The notes beneath the pieces were generated by a model. It was not told where the DNA came from, ran no database searches, and was given only the letters and a program-made list of their open reading frames with translations. 64,000 nucleotides of DNA from CAZJGG01 sp964545475. Lineage in GTDB: Bacteria > Bacillota > Clostridia > Lachnospirales > JAISER01. The position numbers were made by a program, and so were the translations under genes. Below, in pieces: positions 41,288 through 50,030 of this stretch. The stretch covers positions 1 through 64,000 of the forward strand of contig CAZJGG010000001.1 in assembly GCA_964545475.1 (NCBI GenBank), read 5' to 3'. The number at the start of each line of letters is the position of its first letter. Position 1 is the stretch's first letter.

Positions 41288-41632
41288 ATGTATTTTGAGA
41301 TACCTCTAACGTCAGATCCTAACCAAAGCTTTAGATGTACAATTCCGGTTAATGATAACAACATGACATTTGTTTTTGACATAAGGTACAATTCAATAGC
41401 CGAGTATTGGGTTATGACAATAACTGACGATTTAACAGGTGAAATTTTAATTGATTCATTACCTCTAATTGCTGGAGAATATCCAACGATAAATATTTTA
41501 AGTGGATATGAACATTTACGAATTGGCAGTGCATATATCGTTAAGAGCAACCCGGACAATTTGTCAGTATGCCCTAATGATTTAAATTTAGGTACAGATT
41601 TTATTCTTGTTTGGGGTGACAATGATGAGTGA
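41288..41632 (+). CDS. Baseplate-associated protein
   Basis: A 114-residue beta protein from ATG 41288 (AAGGAA upstream). It begins YFEIPLTSDPNQSFRCTIPV and ends DLNLGTDFILVWGDNDE, a pattern shared by the small 'DUF6983'-like phage proteins found beside the hub gene in myoviruses of this type. It overlaps the next gene by eight bases. Confidence 0.65.
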   Translation: MYFEIPLTSDPNQSFRCTIPVNDNNMTFVFDIRYNSIAEYWVMTITDDLTGEILIDSLPLIAGEYPTINILSGYEHLRIGSAYIVKSNPDNLSVCPNDLNLGTDFILVWGDNDE

Positions 41633-42539
41633 TATAGATGGTAATGCTCTGTTTGGCAGACGATATAAAGTAATTATTGGCACAGGCTCAAATGGTTTTG
41701 ACGTTTCGGAGCTTAGGTGCACTTTTCAAATAGAAAAGAGCATGGCTGAAACACCAAACTATTCCGAAATAACCATATACAATCTATCTCCACAAACAGA
41801 AAATATACTCATAAAAACAGGCAATAGGGTTTTGCTTGAAGCTGGCTATGAAGGTCCTCAATATGGTTTAATATTTGACGGTGAGGTTGTGCAGCCTTTA
41901 AGGGAACGTGAAAACGGACTTACGTATAAGCTAACGCTTGTCTCCCAAGATGGCGACAAATTCCTTAATGACGGGATTGTAAATGCTTCTTACTCCGCAG
42001 GACAAACTCCCCGAACAATAGCTAATCAAGTTACAAGCGGAGCGACTAATCCAATACAAATTGATAGTATATCTGAAAACTTAGAAGATAAAAAGCTTGT
42101 TAGAGGCAAAGTTGTATTTGGGCTTGCACGTGATTATTTAAGGCAAATTGCAAAGACTGAACAGGCGGCTTTTTATGTAAATGACGGAAAGGTTAATATT
42201 GTTAAAGCGACAGACGTGCCAAAAGGCAGAATTATTGATTTATCTCCTTCAAGCGGACTCATTGGAGATGTCCAGCAGACCGAAAACGGCGTTAAAGCAA
42301 AATGCTTATTGAACCCTTTGCTTAACATAAATTCTTTTGTGAATATTGATAATAGTTATGTAAGACAACAGAAAGCAAGCAGAGGGGCACAGCCTAAACA
42401 GGTGCATTATGATGGTGTGTATAGAATTATTAGCCTAACTCATACAGGTGATACCCGAGGCGCAACATGGTATACCGAATTTGAAGGCGTTTCACAACCT
42501 GGGAAAACACCAAATACAGGGAAATCTATGAGAGGGTGA
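41625..42539 (+). CDS. Baseplate hub protein
   Basis: A 304-residue protein. Features of gpD/gp27-like hubs are visible: FGRRYKVIIGTG, PNYSEITIYNLSPQTENILI, then EAGYEGPQYGLIFDGEV and TYKLTLVSQDGDKFLND. Hub proteins form the base on which the spike and tube are built. ATG 41625 is used, with GGGGTGA six bases upstream; ATG 41622 is equally possible. Confidence 0.78.
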   Translation: MSDIDGNALFGRRYKVIIGTGSNGFDVSELRCTFQIEKSMAETPNYSEITIYNLSPQTENILIKTGNRVLLEAGYEGPQYGLIFDGEVVQPLRERENGLTYKLTLVSQDGDKFLNDGIVNASYSAGQTPRTIANQVTSGATNPIQIDSISENLEDKKLVRGKVVFGLARDYLRQIAKTEQAAFYVNDGKVNIVKATDVPKGRIIDLSPSSGLIGDVQQTENGVKAKCLLNPLLNINSFVNIDNSYVRQQKASRGAQPKQVHYDGVYRIISLTHTGDTRGATWYTEFEGVSQPGKTPNTGKSMRG

Positions 42540-42543
42540 GAAA

Positions 42544-43290
42544 ATGGGACTTGATGTTGGAATTGGACAAAAAATAGCCGAAGGTGAAGAGCAACAACGC
42601 AGAGCCATTGATAACGCCTTGGCGAATGCTCGGTTTTCAATGCCCGGGGAAATTGTTGATTTTGACGAAACAAAACAAACCGCAACGGTGCAACCACTCA
42701 TAAAAGAAAGAGTAGATGACAAATGGGAGCAACTTCCCCAGTTATTAGACGTGCCTTGTTTCTTTCCCCGTGCTGGCGGTTATTGCGTAACGTTTCCGGT
42801 TAAACCTAGTGACGAATGCTTAGTTATTTTTGGCGATATGTGCCTAGATTCGTGGTGGCAATCCAGTGGTGTGCAAACACAGCTTGAAATGCGCCGTCAT
42901 GATTTATCTGATGCCATGGCTCTTCTTGGTATAACAAGTGTACCAAAAGCCGTAGAGGATTACTCTACAAATTCAATGCGTTTACGTAATGAAGATAACG
43001 ATGCTTATTTTGAAATATGCGATGATAAAATAATGAATATTTATTGCGCTGAAACTATAAACGTCGAAACTCAAAAAGACTTAAATGTTAAAGCCGCTCA
43101 AAACATCAATGTTTTAGCAGAAGCTCAAATAAACATCACTGCACAATCTGATATTACAGTTAAATCAAGCGCAAGTATTAACGTTGAATCGTCTGGCGAC
43201 ATGCACTTAAAATCTAGTGGTGAGATAACTGTTGAAAGCGGAGGAAAAATGAAGCTTAAAGGTGTGAAAGTTGATATTAATGAAGGATAG
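42544..43290 (+). CDS. Baseplate spike protein (Gp138/gpV-like)
   Basis: A 248-residue protein: N-terminal OB-fold domain (RFSMPGEIVDFDETKQTATV, GYCVTFPVKPSDECLVIFGD, WWQSSGVQ) and a C-terminal beta-helix with repeating I/V-N-V-x motifs (INVETQKDLNVKAAQNINVL and further), the shape of a central spike shaft. The PAAR-type tip protein follows directly. Confidence 0.85.
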   Translation: MGLDVGIGQKIAEGEEQQRRAIDNALANARFSMPGEIVDFDETKQTATVQPLIKERVDDKWEQLPQLLDVPCFFPRAGGYCVTFPVKPSDECLVIFGDMCLDSWWQSSGVQTQLEMRRHDLSDAMALLGITSVPKAVEDYSTNSMRLRNEDNDAYFEICDDKIMNIYCAETINVETQKDLNVKAAQNINVLAEAQINITAQSDITVKSSASINVESSGDMHLKSSGEITVESGGKMKLKGVKVDINEG

Positions 43291-43298
43291 GTGATTTT

Positions 43299-43589
43299 AT
43301 GCCAGAAGCTGCAAGACTAGGTGACAAAAGCACCGGTCATGATGATTGCGCCCCAACAGCATTAGTTACGGGTAGCCCAAACGTATTTATTAATGGAAAA
43401 CCAGCTGCAAGAGTATCAGACAAATTTGCTTCCCACGGTTGCGATGAACATCCCCCACATCAGGATGAAGTAATTCAAGGAAGCTCTACAGTATTTATTA
43501 ATGGGCTTCCGGCTGCTAGAAAAGGTGACAAGCTTAAAATAGCTGGGACAATAGCAGAAGGAAGCCCAAACGTTTTTATAGGTGGTTGA
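43299..43589 (+). CDS. PAAR-domain spike tip protein
   Basis: A 96-residue protein with the PAAR pattern: PEAARLGDKSTGHDDCAPTA, GSPNVFINGKPAARVSDKFA, then GSSTVFINGLPAARKGDKL and GSPNVFIGG. C17, H45, C47 and H50 with nearby histidines can bind the usual metal ion. It caps the spike with a sharp point that pierces the envelope. Confidence 0.9.
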   Translation: MPEAARLGDKSTGHDDCAPTALVTGSPNVFINGKPAARVSDKFASHGCDEHPPHQDEVIQGSSTVFINGLPAARKGDKLKIAGTIAEGSPNVFIGG

Positions 43590-43590
43590 T

Positions 43591-43968
43591 ATGAAATACA
43601 GAGCTTTAGACGAAAAAGAAGATTATTCTTTTGGGACAAACAAGTTTTATACAAAAGTTGAAGCTGTGGCTCAAGCTATTTTAACTCGAATGCGGCTTTT
43701 ATACGGAGAATGGTGGGAAAACACCGAAGATGGTTTACCGTTGTTTGAAAAAATATTAGGCACGTTTGGCGGTGCCGAAAACAAGAACGCTGTTGACTTA
43801 ATCATAAGCGAACGCATTCTTGGGACAGAGGGAGTTACAGAAATCATAAGCTTTGAAAGTACTTTTTTAAATAGAATTTACAGTGCACAATGCGTAGTTA
43901 ATACCGTTTACGGTCAAGCTACGCTTTTTATTTCTGAAAATGCAAAGGCTGTGGAGGTGAAGTACTAA
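43591..43968 (+). CDS. Baseplate wedge protein (gp25-like)
   Basis: A 125-residue protein from ATG 43591 with AGGTGG upstream. It begins KYRALDEKEDYSFG and has TRMRLLYGEWWENTEDGLPL and a C-terminal TEIISFESTF and VNTVYGQATLF, as in gp25/DUF2634-type wedge proteins. It comes directly before the gpJ-like protein, with which it forms the wedge. Confidence 0.75.
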   Translation: MKYRALDEKEDYSFGTNKFYTKVEAVAQAILTRMRLLYGEWWENTEDGLPLFEKILGTFGGAENKNAVDLIISERILGTEGVTEIISFESTFLNRIYSAQCVVNTVYGQATLFISENAKAVEVKY

Positions 43969-45155
43969 TGTCTTATTTTGCTCCGTATATAGACGAATCC
44001 GGCTTTCATATGCCCACCTATAACGACATAAAATTCCATTTGCTTGAAGAGGCTAGGAGAATATTCGGGCAAGACATTTATTTAGAAAACGACAGCCAAG
44101 ATTATGAATTTATATCTCTTATGGCTGATAAACTTCATGACACATTTTTAACCGCACAGCTTGTGTATAATAACCGCTCTCCTGCTACAGCAATTGGAGG
44201 GGCTTTAGACGGGTTAGTCATGTTAAACGGTTTAAAACGCAAAAGGGCTACTAAAAGCACTTGCGAAGTTGTTTTAACAGGAACAGCTGATACCAAGATT
44301 GTTAATGGGATAATTGCAGACAGCTATAACATTAACTGGGATTTACCCCCGGAAGTAATTATTCCTGAAAGCAAGACATTAAATGTTTTAGCTACTTGTC
44401 AAAAATATGGACCTAATCCAGCAGCAATCGGTCAATTAAGCAGAATTATAACACCAACCGAGGGTTGGTTAAGCGTAACTAACCTTGTGCCTGCTATTAT
44501 GGGTCAATCAGTTGAAGGTCAAGAGGAACTACGAGCAAGGCAAACAATAAGCACAGCTAAACCATCACGCACTGTTATTGAAGGTACAATTGGCGGCATT
44601 GCGGAAATCCCCGATGTTACACGCTATCGGGTTTACGAAAACGATACAAACGTTCCCGACAAAAACACTATTCCTGGGCACTCTATTTGTGCCGTTGTCG
44701 AAGGCGGCAAGGATTATGACATAGCTAATGAAATATACTTACGCAAAACTCCCGGGTGCGGTACGTATGGCGACATAATTATTAACGTAGAAACAGGAGT
44801 TGGCGACACAATACTAAAAACAATGCCTATTAAATTTTTCAGACCAAAATATTGTGATATTTACGTGACTGCCACTGTAAAGCAATTGCCGGGCTATGTT
44901 ACATCAATTACAGACAAAATAAAAGAAAACATTAGCACTTACTTAAACAGTCTGCAAATTGGTGAAATTTTAACTGTGTCGGCATTGTGGGGAGTTTCTC
45001 TTCAAGCTATGCCCTCGCTGTCCACGCCTCTATTTTCAATTATTTCAGTAACAGCAGGAACAGAGCAGGATAAACAAGATACCACTGATATTGATATACT
45101 TTTTAACAATGTTACAAAGGGTGATATAAATAACATTACCGTTAATGTAGTATAA
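43968..45155 (+). CDS. Baseplate J / gp47-like wedge protein
   Basis: A 395-residue protein with the baseplate J pattern: DESGFHMPTYNDIKFHLLEE at the start, TAIGGALDGLVMLNGLKRKR, ESKTLNVLATCQKYGPNPAA, EGQEELRARQTISTAKPSRT and HSICAVVEGGKDYDIA. It forms the wedge arms that hold the fibres. It shares one base with the previous gene. Confidence 0.88.
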   Translation: MSYFAPYIDESGFHMPTYNDIKFHLLEEARRIFGQDIYLENDSQDYEFISLMADKLHDTFLTAQLVYNNRSPATAIGGALDGLVMLNGLKRKRATKSTCEVVLTGTADTKIVNGIIADSYNINWDLPPEVIIPESKTLNVLATCQKYGPNPAAIGQLSRIITPTEGWLSVTNLVPAIMGQSVEGQEELRARQTISTAKPSRTVIEGTIGGIAEIPDVTRYRVYENDTNVPDKNTIPGHSICAVVEGGKDYDIANEIYLRKTPGCGTYGDIIINVETGVGDTILKTMPIKFFRPKYCDIYVTATVKQLPGYVTSITDKIKENISTYLNSLQIGEILTVSALWGVSLQAMPSLSTPLFSIISVTAGTEQDKQDTTDIDILFNNVTKGDINNITVNVV

Positions 45156-45167
45156 GGCAGGGATTTT

Positions 45168-45842
45168 ATGCTTGATAAATCATATTACTTAAACCGTGTA
45201 CCTCCACAGCACCGCAGACCAAAATTTATGAGTTGGCTTACAAAACACATTGATATAGCAGATGATGCAGTAAACGCCATTGAAACGATAAGCCCTAAAT
45301 TTGAAATAGAAACCGCTGTTGGGGCGCAACTTGATGTTACCGGCGTTATTGTTGGAAGAAAACGTTTGTTAAACTTTGAACCCCCCAATGGGTTATCACC
45401 AGTTTTGGATGATGATTTATATAGAACATTACAAAAAGCCAAAATAAGCATAAACAACTGGAACGGCACAATACCCGGAATGTACGAACTATGGAATAAC
45501 CTTTTTCCCTATTTTAGCGTTATTGTGGAAGACAATCAGGACATGAGCATGAATGTTAAGATTGTAGGCGATACGTTGGTTTTAGAAAGAGAATTAATGT
45601 CAAGAGGTTATATAACCCCAAAGCCTGAGGGTGTAAGAATTAACTATAGCTTTGTTGTTCCCAGCTATGAAATAAATACACAAATTTTTGTTGGTGGAGC
45701 TGAAATAGGCGATATTTCATATGTAACTTTGCCTTCTATAATACGCACTAAACATAGTTTTGATAAAGTAACAATATATGCCGGTGGCTACACAATGAAA
45801 GATTATACATATGCGTTTATAGATGCAAAGCCTATAAACTAG
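45168..45842 (+). CDS. Tail protein I-like (DUF2612)
   Basis: A 224-residue protein. SPKFEIETAVGAQLDVTGVI and VGRKRLL, then LDDDLYRTLQKAKISINNWN and GTIPGMYELWNNLF identify DUF2612, the equivalent of gpI, which connects wedge and fibre. The C-terminal 60 residues are beta-rich. Confidence 0.85.
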   Translation: MLDKSYYLNRVPPQHRRPKFMSWLTKHIDIADDAVNAIETISPKFEIETAVGAQLDVTGVIVGRKRLLNFEPPNGLSPVLDDDLYRTLQKAKISINNWNGTIPGMYELWNNLFPYFSVIVEDNQDMSMNVKIVGDTLVLERELMSRGYITPKPEGVRINYSFVVPSYEINTQIFVGGAEIGDISYVTLPSIIRTKHSFDKVTIYAGGYTMKDYTYAFIDAKPIN

Positions 45843-45858
45843 CAGCGGAGGTGAAAAA

Positions 45859-46692
45859 GTGGATTATTCCCATTATCATGCATTTGAACTGACAGAAAAA
45901 GGATTGGAATTAAGACAACTAGCCATTGCCGGAAGCAAAAACGACAATGATAAAATATGCGTTGTGTTTACTAAAGGTGCAATTGGGCAAGGACGGCCTA
46001 CAGATGATAATGATATTTTTTATATGACATCTTTAGTTGACCCTGTTATGGATGTGCCAGTTAAAGAAAGTTATGCGGACCATGTAAATCACGTTGTAAC
46101 AGTTGTTGTAGATAACACAAATATACCACATGAAACAAATATGACTGAAATAGGCGTTTTTGCAAAGCTTATAAACCCATTGGATAACACAGTAGTAATG
46201 GGCGAAATACTTTATGGTTATACATATACGGATAAATACGACTATATCCCAATGCCGTACAATTATGTTATGACGAGGGAGATTTCTTTTAATACGGTGC
46301 TTTCTAAAGCGGATAATATCAATATTTCCCTTGACAACAGTAAAGTATATGTTACTGAAAAGGATTTAGAAGACCATAACAATGATATTTATGCACATGC
46401 AAAACATGCTCTAAACGTGGTTTTTAAACATAACCTTAATAACTACCCAAATGTTGTTGTGATGGAGGTTGATTATGGCTTTGGCTTTGGCGGGTACGGC
46501 GGAACGCCGTTTGGTGGCGTAGATTTACCGCAAATAAATTGCCATATAAACTGGATTGATACTAATGCTTTTAAGATTAGCCTAGCCAGAAAATATGATG
46601 ACACGCCAGAGCTTGAAAAAGTTAACGACAAAGCGTTTATAGTAAGATTTAATGAGTTGCAAAAAGCATTGTTTATAAAATTATTTATTTAA
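45859..46692 (+). CDS. Tail fibre protein
   Basis: A 277-residue protein from GTG 45859 behind GGAGGTG. The N-terminal part (YHAFELTEKGLELRQLAIAG, FTKGAIGQGRP, HETNMTEIGVFAKL) is the conserved fibre attachment region; YAHAKHALNVVFKHNL follows, and the end has a Gly-rich tip (GFGFGGYGGTPFGG) that may bind the host surface. AATAATATCA-like repeats are absent. Confidence 0.75.
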   Translation: MDYSHYHAFELTEKGLELRQLAIAGSKNDNDKICVVFTKGAIGQGRPTDDNDIFYMTSLVDPVMDVPVKESYADHVNHVVTVVVDNTNIPHETNMTEIGVFAKLINPLDNTVVMGEILYGYTYTDKYDYIPMPYNYVMTREISFNTVLSKADNINISLDNSKVYVTEKDLEDHNNDIYAHAKHALNVVFKHNLNNYPNVVVMEVDYGFGFGGYGGTPFGGVDLPQINCHINWIDTNAFKISLARKYDDTPELEKVNDKAFIVRFNELQKALFIKLFI

Positions 46693-46703
46693 GGAGGAAT
46701 TAT

Positions 46704-47210
46704 ATGGAGCTAGAAAAAACACCATATTGCAGATTTAACAAAATACCAAAAGGGTATCCGGATTGGGATAAACCGCTTAATGATAACTTTGATATTGCCG
46801 AGACTATTTTATCGCAAATGCCTAGCCAATATCCAATCCCCTATTTATCCGCATTTGAGAGTGTTAAGGGAACGTGTTATTACTCAATCTCTAGAGAAGG
46901 ATACGTTATAGGTTCTTTTATTGTCAAGCGAAAAGATGGCTCGAATATATTTAGCCCTGAAAACGGCTATGCTGATTATGAGAATCTTATTTATCTACCT
47001 CGTGGATTAAGACCTAAATATGATGTTACTTTTGCGTATTTGTCAGATGGTACAATATCTGGTGCTAGAAGACAACTTTTGCAAGGCGTTGTATATCCAG
47101 GCGGCAACCTAGCTGTGTATGGCATAAAAGATACAGATCTAAATACTATACAAATTGTTAGGGGAACGTTTTACTACTACGCTAACAAAGAAGAGGGAGA
47201 GAGTTATTAA
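46704..47210 (+). CDS. Tail fibre-associated protein
   Basis: A 168-residue beta-rich protein with an N-terminal NKIPKGYPDWDKPLNDNFDI and a later YADYENLIYLPRGLRPKYDV. It lies between fibre and fibre-assembly genes and is probably a second fibre or receptor-binding component. It overlaps the next gene by one base. Confidence 0.55.
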   Translation: MELEKTPYCRFNKIPKGYPDWDKPLNDNFDIAETILSQMPSQYPIPYLSAFESVKGTCYYSISREGYVIGSFIVKRKDGSNIFSPENGYADYENLIYLPRGLRPKYDVTFAYLSDGTISGARRQLLQGVVYPGGNLAVYGIKDTDLNTIQIVRGTFYYYANKEEGESY

Positions 47211-47863
47211 TGGAAACCAGGAAACATGCTATAGTAATTAATGCAATGGGTAATTATGTCGAATTTATATGTGTTGATATAAATGAAAACCCAATGTTCT
47301 ATGCTCTGAAAAATGGAGAATCTCTTATATTTACCGCCATTTCAGTGGCCCTCACAATGAATAAACCTAGATGGGACGGCGAAAAATGGGTTGAAACCCA
47401 AAAAATCGAAATAACGCCGGAAACGATAGACAATGCGAGGTCTGCAAAATTAAATGAAGTTAATAAGGCATGCCAGGCAGCTATACAAGCAGGAGTTGAC
47501 ATTAATACATCAAAAGGCATAAAACATTTTTCTCTTACGCTGGAAGACCAAGTAAATATCGACTGCTTAGCTAGGCGAATCGATAAAGCGATGATGGAAC
47601 AGTCGCAATTAATAAATTTTTCTAAGGGCGTACCTTATCATGCAGATGGTGAATTCTGCGATTTTTGGTCACTTGAAGACTTCGCAAAGATTGAGGCAGC
47701 TGCTACAGCCCATAAATTATATCATCAAACATACTGTAATTACTTGCGCCAATACATACAAAGTTTGTCAAGCTTAGACGAAATTAATACCGTTAAATAT
47801 GGTATAATTTTGCCGGCAGAGTATGCAGACAAACTTGCTTTGTTATTGGGCATAATTCAATAG
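47210..47863 (+). CDS. Tail fibre assembly-like protein
   Basis: A 217-residue protein. The segment RSAKLNEVNKACQAAIQAGV followed by DINTSKGIKHFSLTLEDQVN resembles the DUF4376 region of fibre assembly and tip proteins, followed by a long helical part. Place after the fibre genes supports a chaperone or tip role. Confidence 0.6.
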   Translation: METRKHAIVINAMGNYVEFICVDINENPMFYALKNGESLIFTAISVALTMNKPRWDGEKWVETQKIEITPETIDNARSAKLNEVNKACQAAIQAGVDINTSKGIKHFSLTLEDQVNIDCLARRIDKAMMEQSQLINFSKGVPYHADGEFCDFWSLEDFAKIEAAATAHKLYHQTYCNYLRQYIQSLSSLDEINTVKYGIILPAEYADKLALLLGIIQ

Positions 47864-47878
47864 GAGGGAGGTTTTTAA

Positions 47879-48349
47879 TTGCAAAGATTATTTTTATGGT
47901 TGCTGTTCGGAGGTTTAGTATATTACGGCATAGAGGGCATATGGCACATACCAATAAACGGCGGATGGGCTAACATATTAATGCTTTTTATAGGCGGTAT
48001 TTGCTTTGTTTTAATTGGCGGCATAAACCAAATACCAAAATTTTATAAATTATCAATACGGGCACAATCATTTATCGGCACTCTAATTGTACTTATTGTA
48101 GAATTTTTATCAGGTTACATCTTGAACATACGACTAAAGATGGACATTTGGGATTATTCGGAAATGCCATTTAATATTCTAGGACAAGTTTGCTTGCTTT
48201 ATGGTGCGTTATGGCTTCTTCTTTTACCGTTTGCAATATGGCTTGAGGACAGGCTTAACTTAATATATGTATCTTATAAAAAAATGCCTTTAAACAACGT
48301 TTATGATTATACACTGCTTGAGGCATACAAAGAATTTTTTAAATTATAG
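47879..48349 (+). CDS. Membrane protein, putative ABC-transporter type IV-like
   Basis: A 156-residue protein from TTG 47879 behind GGAGGGAGG. Four hydrophobic helices are visible (residues 3-18, 28-50, 60-82, 98-122), followed by a soluble end. The Y-G-I-E-G-I-W-H start and GGICFVLIGGINQ fit the 'putative ABC transporter permease type IV' family found in Firmicute chromosomes and phages. Its role in a phage is unknown; altered surface or exclusion is possible. Confidence 0.6.
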   Translation: MQRLFLWLLFGGLVYYGIEGIWHIPINGGWANILMLFIGGICFVLIGGINQIPKFYKLSIRAQSFIGTLIVLIVEFLSGYILNIRLKMDIWDYSEMPFNILGQVCLLYGALWLLLLPFAIWLEDRLNLIYVSYKKMPLNNVYDYTLLEAYKEFFKL

Positions 48350-48417
48350 AAAAAAACAAAAAAATAAAAAAGTTATTCATATATCAAAATTTAATTACAG
48401 GAGATGAACTAAACAAT

Positions 48418-49164
48418 ATGGATAGCTTTATAGCATGGGTGGGCGGTAAAAAGCTTTTACGCAAAGAAATTTGCAGCAGATTCCCCCAAAATTTTAATAA
48501 ATACGTTGAAGTTTTCGGAGGTGCGGCATGGGTTCTATTTCACAAAGAAAACCATGCAGACACTGAAATTTATAACGACCTAAACAGCAATTTAACCAAC
48601 CTTTTTAAATGCGTTAAATATCATTCCAACGCTATTGGTGAGGAGTTAGAACTTGTTTTAAATTCAAGAGACTTTTTTAATGATTTTAAATGTCTCTATA
48701 ACGTTGATACACTCACCGATATTCAAAGGGCAGCGAGATATTTATATATGATAAAGGCAAGTTATGGCGCAAAAGTCACTACATATGGCGGTAAAACCAG
48801 AGATATTACCAATACCGATTTTTTAAAAACGGTTAAAGAGCGCTTAAAACACGTTATAATTGAAAACAAAAGCTTTGAAAAAATAATTGAACAGCACGAT
48901 GCCGAAGATACTTTATTTTATTGCGATCCGCCTTACCACGGGGCAGAAAAATATTATGGATTACAATTCGCCGATGAACAGCACAGTCTTTTAAATAAAT
49001 GTTTAAGTGACATTAAGGGGAAAGTTATTGTTTCATATAATGATTGCGAGTTTATCGAACATCTTTACAAGGGATGGAACATTGATAAAATCCAGCGTTC
49101 AAATAACCTTTCTCTAAAAGCAGAAAATAAGACTTATAAAGAACTTATAATAACTAATTACTAA
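48418..49164 (+). CDS. DNA adenine methylase (Dam-like, D12 class)
   Basis: A 248-residue methyltransferase: motif X AWVGGKKLLRKEI, motif I EVFGGAAWVLF, motif IV DPPYHG near residue 169, and a C-terminal NNLSLKAENKTYKELIITNY as in Dam relatives. All catalytic blocks are present. No cognate restriction enzyme is next to it, so it is an orphan methylase, probably protecting phage DNA or changing regulation. AGGAG lies nine bases before ATG 48418. Confidence 0.88.
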   Translation: MDSFIAWVGGKKLLRKEICSRFPQNFNKYVEVFGGAAWVLFHKENHADTEIYNDLNSNLTNLFKCVKYHSNAIGEELELVLNSRDFFNDFKCLYNVDTLTDIQRAARYLYMIKASYGAKVTTYGGKTRDITNTDFLKTVKERLKHVIIENKSFEKIIEQHDAEDTLFYCDPPYHGAEKYYGLQFADEQHSLLNKCLSDIKGKVIVSYNDCEFIEHLYKGWNIDKIQRSNNLSLKAENKTYKELIITNY

Positions 49165-49186
49165 TTTTTTTAAATGGAAAATAACC

Positions 49187-49251
49187 TATTTAGTAATTAA
49201 ATAACTTAAATCGCTTAAATATTTTTAAAAATGATAATATCGTACTAAATA
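49187..49251. promoter_or_regulatory. Inverted repeats in the regulator upstream region
   Basis: TATTTAGTA (49187-49195) and its reverse complement TACTAAATA (49243-49251) flank an AT-rich stretch with two CTTAAAT direct repeats nine bases apart (49205-49211 and 49214-49220) and the palindrome ATTTTTAAAAAT (49220-49231). This is a likely control region for the XRE gene at 49276, perhaps autoregulated. Confidence 0.4.
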
Positions 49252-49275
49252 CGTAATTTAGGAGTGGATATTGTC

Positions 49276-49521
49276 ATGATTAAAATACATCTATCAAGAA
49301 TTTTAGGAGAATTACGCATGACACAAGCCGAGCTTGCACAAAAAACAGGAATTCGCCCGGCGACTATAAACGAAATGTATCACGAGCTAATCGAACGAAT
49401 AAATTTAGAATATTTAAGCCGCATTTGTAAAGTCCTTGACTGCGAAGTTCAGGATATTCTTCAATATATACCTGATGATAAATATAAGCATGTAAAAAAT
49501 AAAAAGAATATCTTTAATTAG
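49276..49521 (+). CDS. XRE-family regulator
   Basis: An 81-residue Cro/C1-type protein from ATG 49276, nine bases after AGGAGTGG. The helix-turn-helix covers residues 13-40 (RMTQAELAQKTGIRPATINE); the C-terminal part has LEYLSRICKVLDCEVQDILQ, the usual end of YozG-type single-domain regulators. It lies alone between the methylase and the holin in the late region, so it is probably an accessory regulator with its own promoter. Confidence 0.75.
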   Translation: MIKIHLSRILGELRMTQAELAQKTGIRPATINEMYHELIERINLEYLSRICKVLDCEVQDILQYIPDDKYKHVKNKKNIFN

Positions 49522-49572
49522 CCATTAAATATTTTAAAGACAGCATTAAATTAAAATTAAGAAAGGTGAGAC

Positions 49573-50028
49573 ATGATGTCAAACAATATAGCGACAAGAG
49601 GCGCAATAGCGTCTTTTCTTTTTGTGCTTAGTTATTTATACAATTGCATTGGCACTATGGTTATCGTACTTGCGTTTGCAATGGCGTTAGACTATATTAC
49701 AGGGCTTGCAGCGGCATATACTCTAAAGGAAATAAACAGTAAGACAGGCATTATCGGAATAATAAAAAAGGTATGTTATATAATTCTGCTATTTATGGCT
49801 TTCTTGTTTGATCTAGCAATCGGCTATTTATTAGATGATTTAGGCATACAAATGCCAATACGAGAGATTTTCGGCGTTATGACGACATGCTGGTTGTTTG
49901 CAAATGAAGGTATAAGTATATTTGAAAACCTCATAAAGTTAGGAGTACCTGTGCCGGAGTTTCTGCAAAAAGGATTCAAACATTTAAAACAGTCCATAGA
50001 TGATAAAGCTAACAAGGGGGGGTGCTGA
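49573..50028 (+). CDS. Phage holin (holin 4-1 type)
   Basis: A 151-residue membrane protein. IGTMVIVLAFAMALDYITGL is the typical holin 4-1 block, followed by two more membrane stretches (VCYIILLFMAFLFDLAIGYL, FGVMTTCWLFANEGISIFEN) and a KGFKHLKQ tail. Holins open the membrane for the endolysins encoded next. AAAGGTGA precedes ATG 49573. Confidence 0.88.
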   Translation: MMSNNIATRGAIASFLFVLSYLYNCIGTMVIVLAFAMALDYITGLAAAYTLKEINSKTGIIGIIKKVCYIILLFMAFLFDLAIGYLLDDLGIQMPIREIFGVMTTCWLFANEGISIFENLIKLGVPVPEFLQKGFKHLKQSIDDKANKGGC

Positions 50029-50030
50029 TA

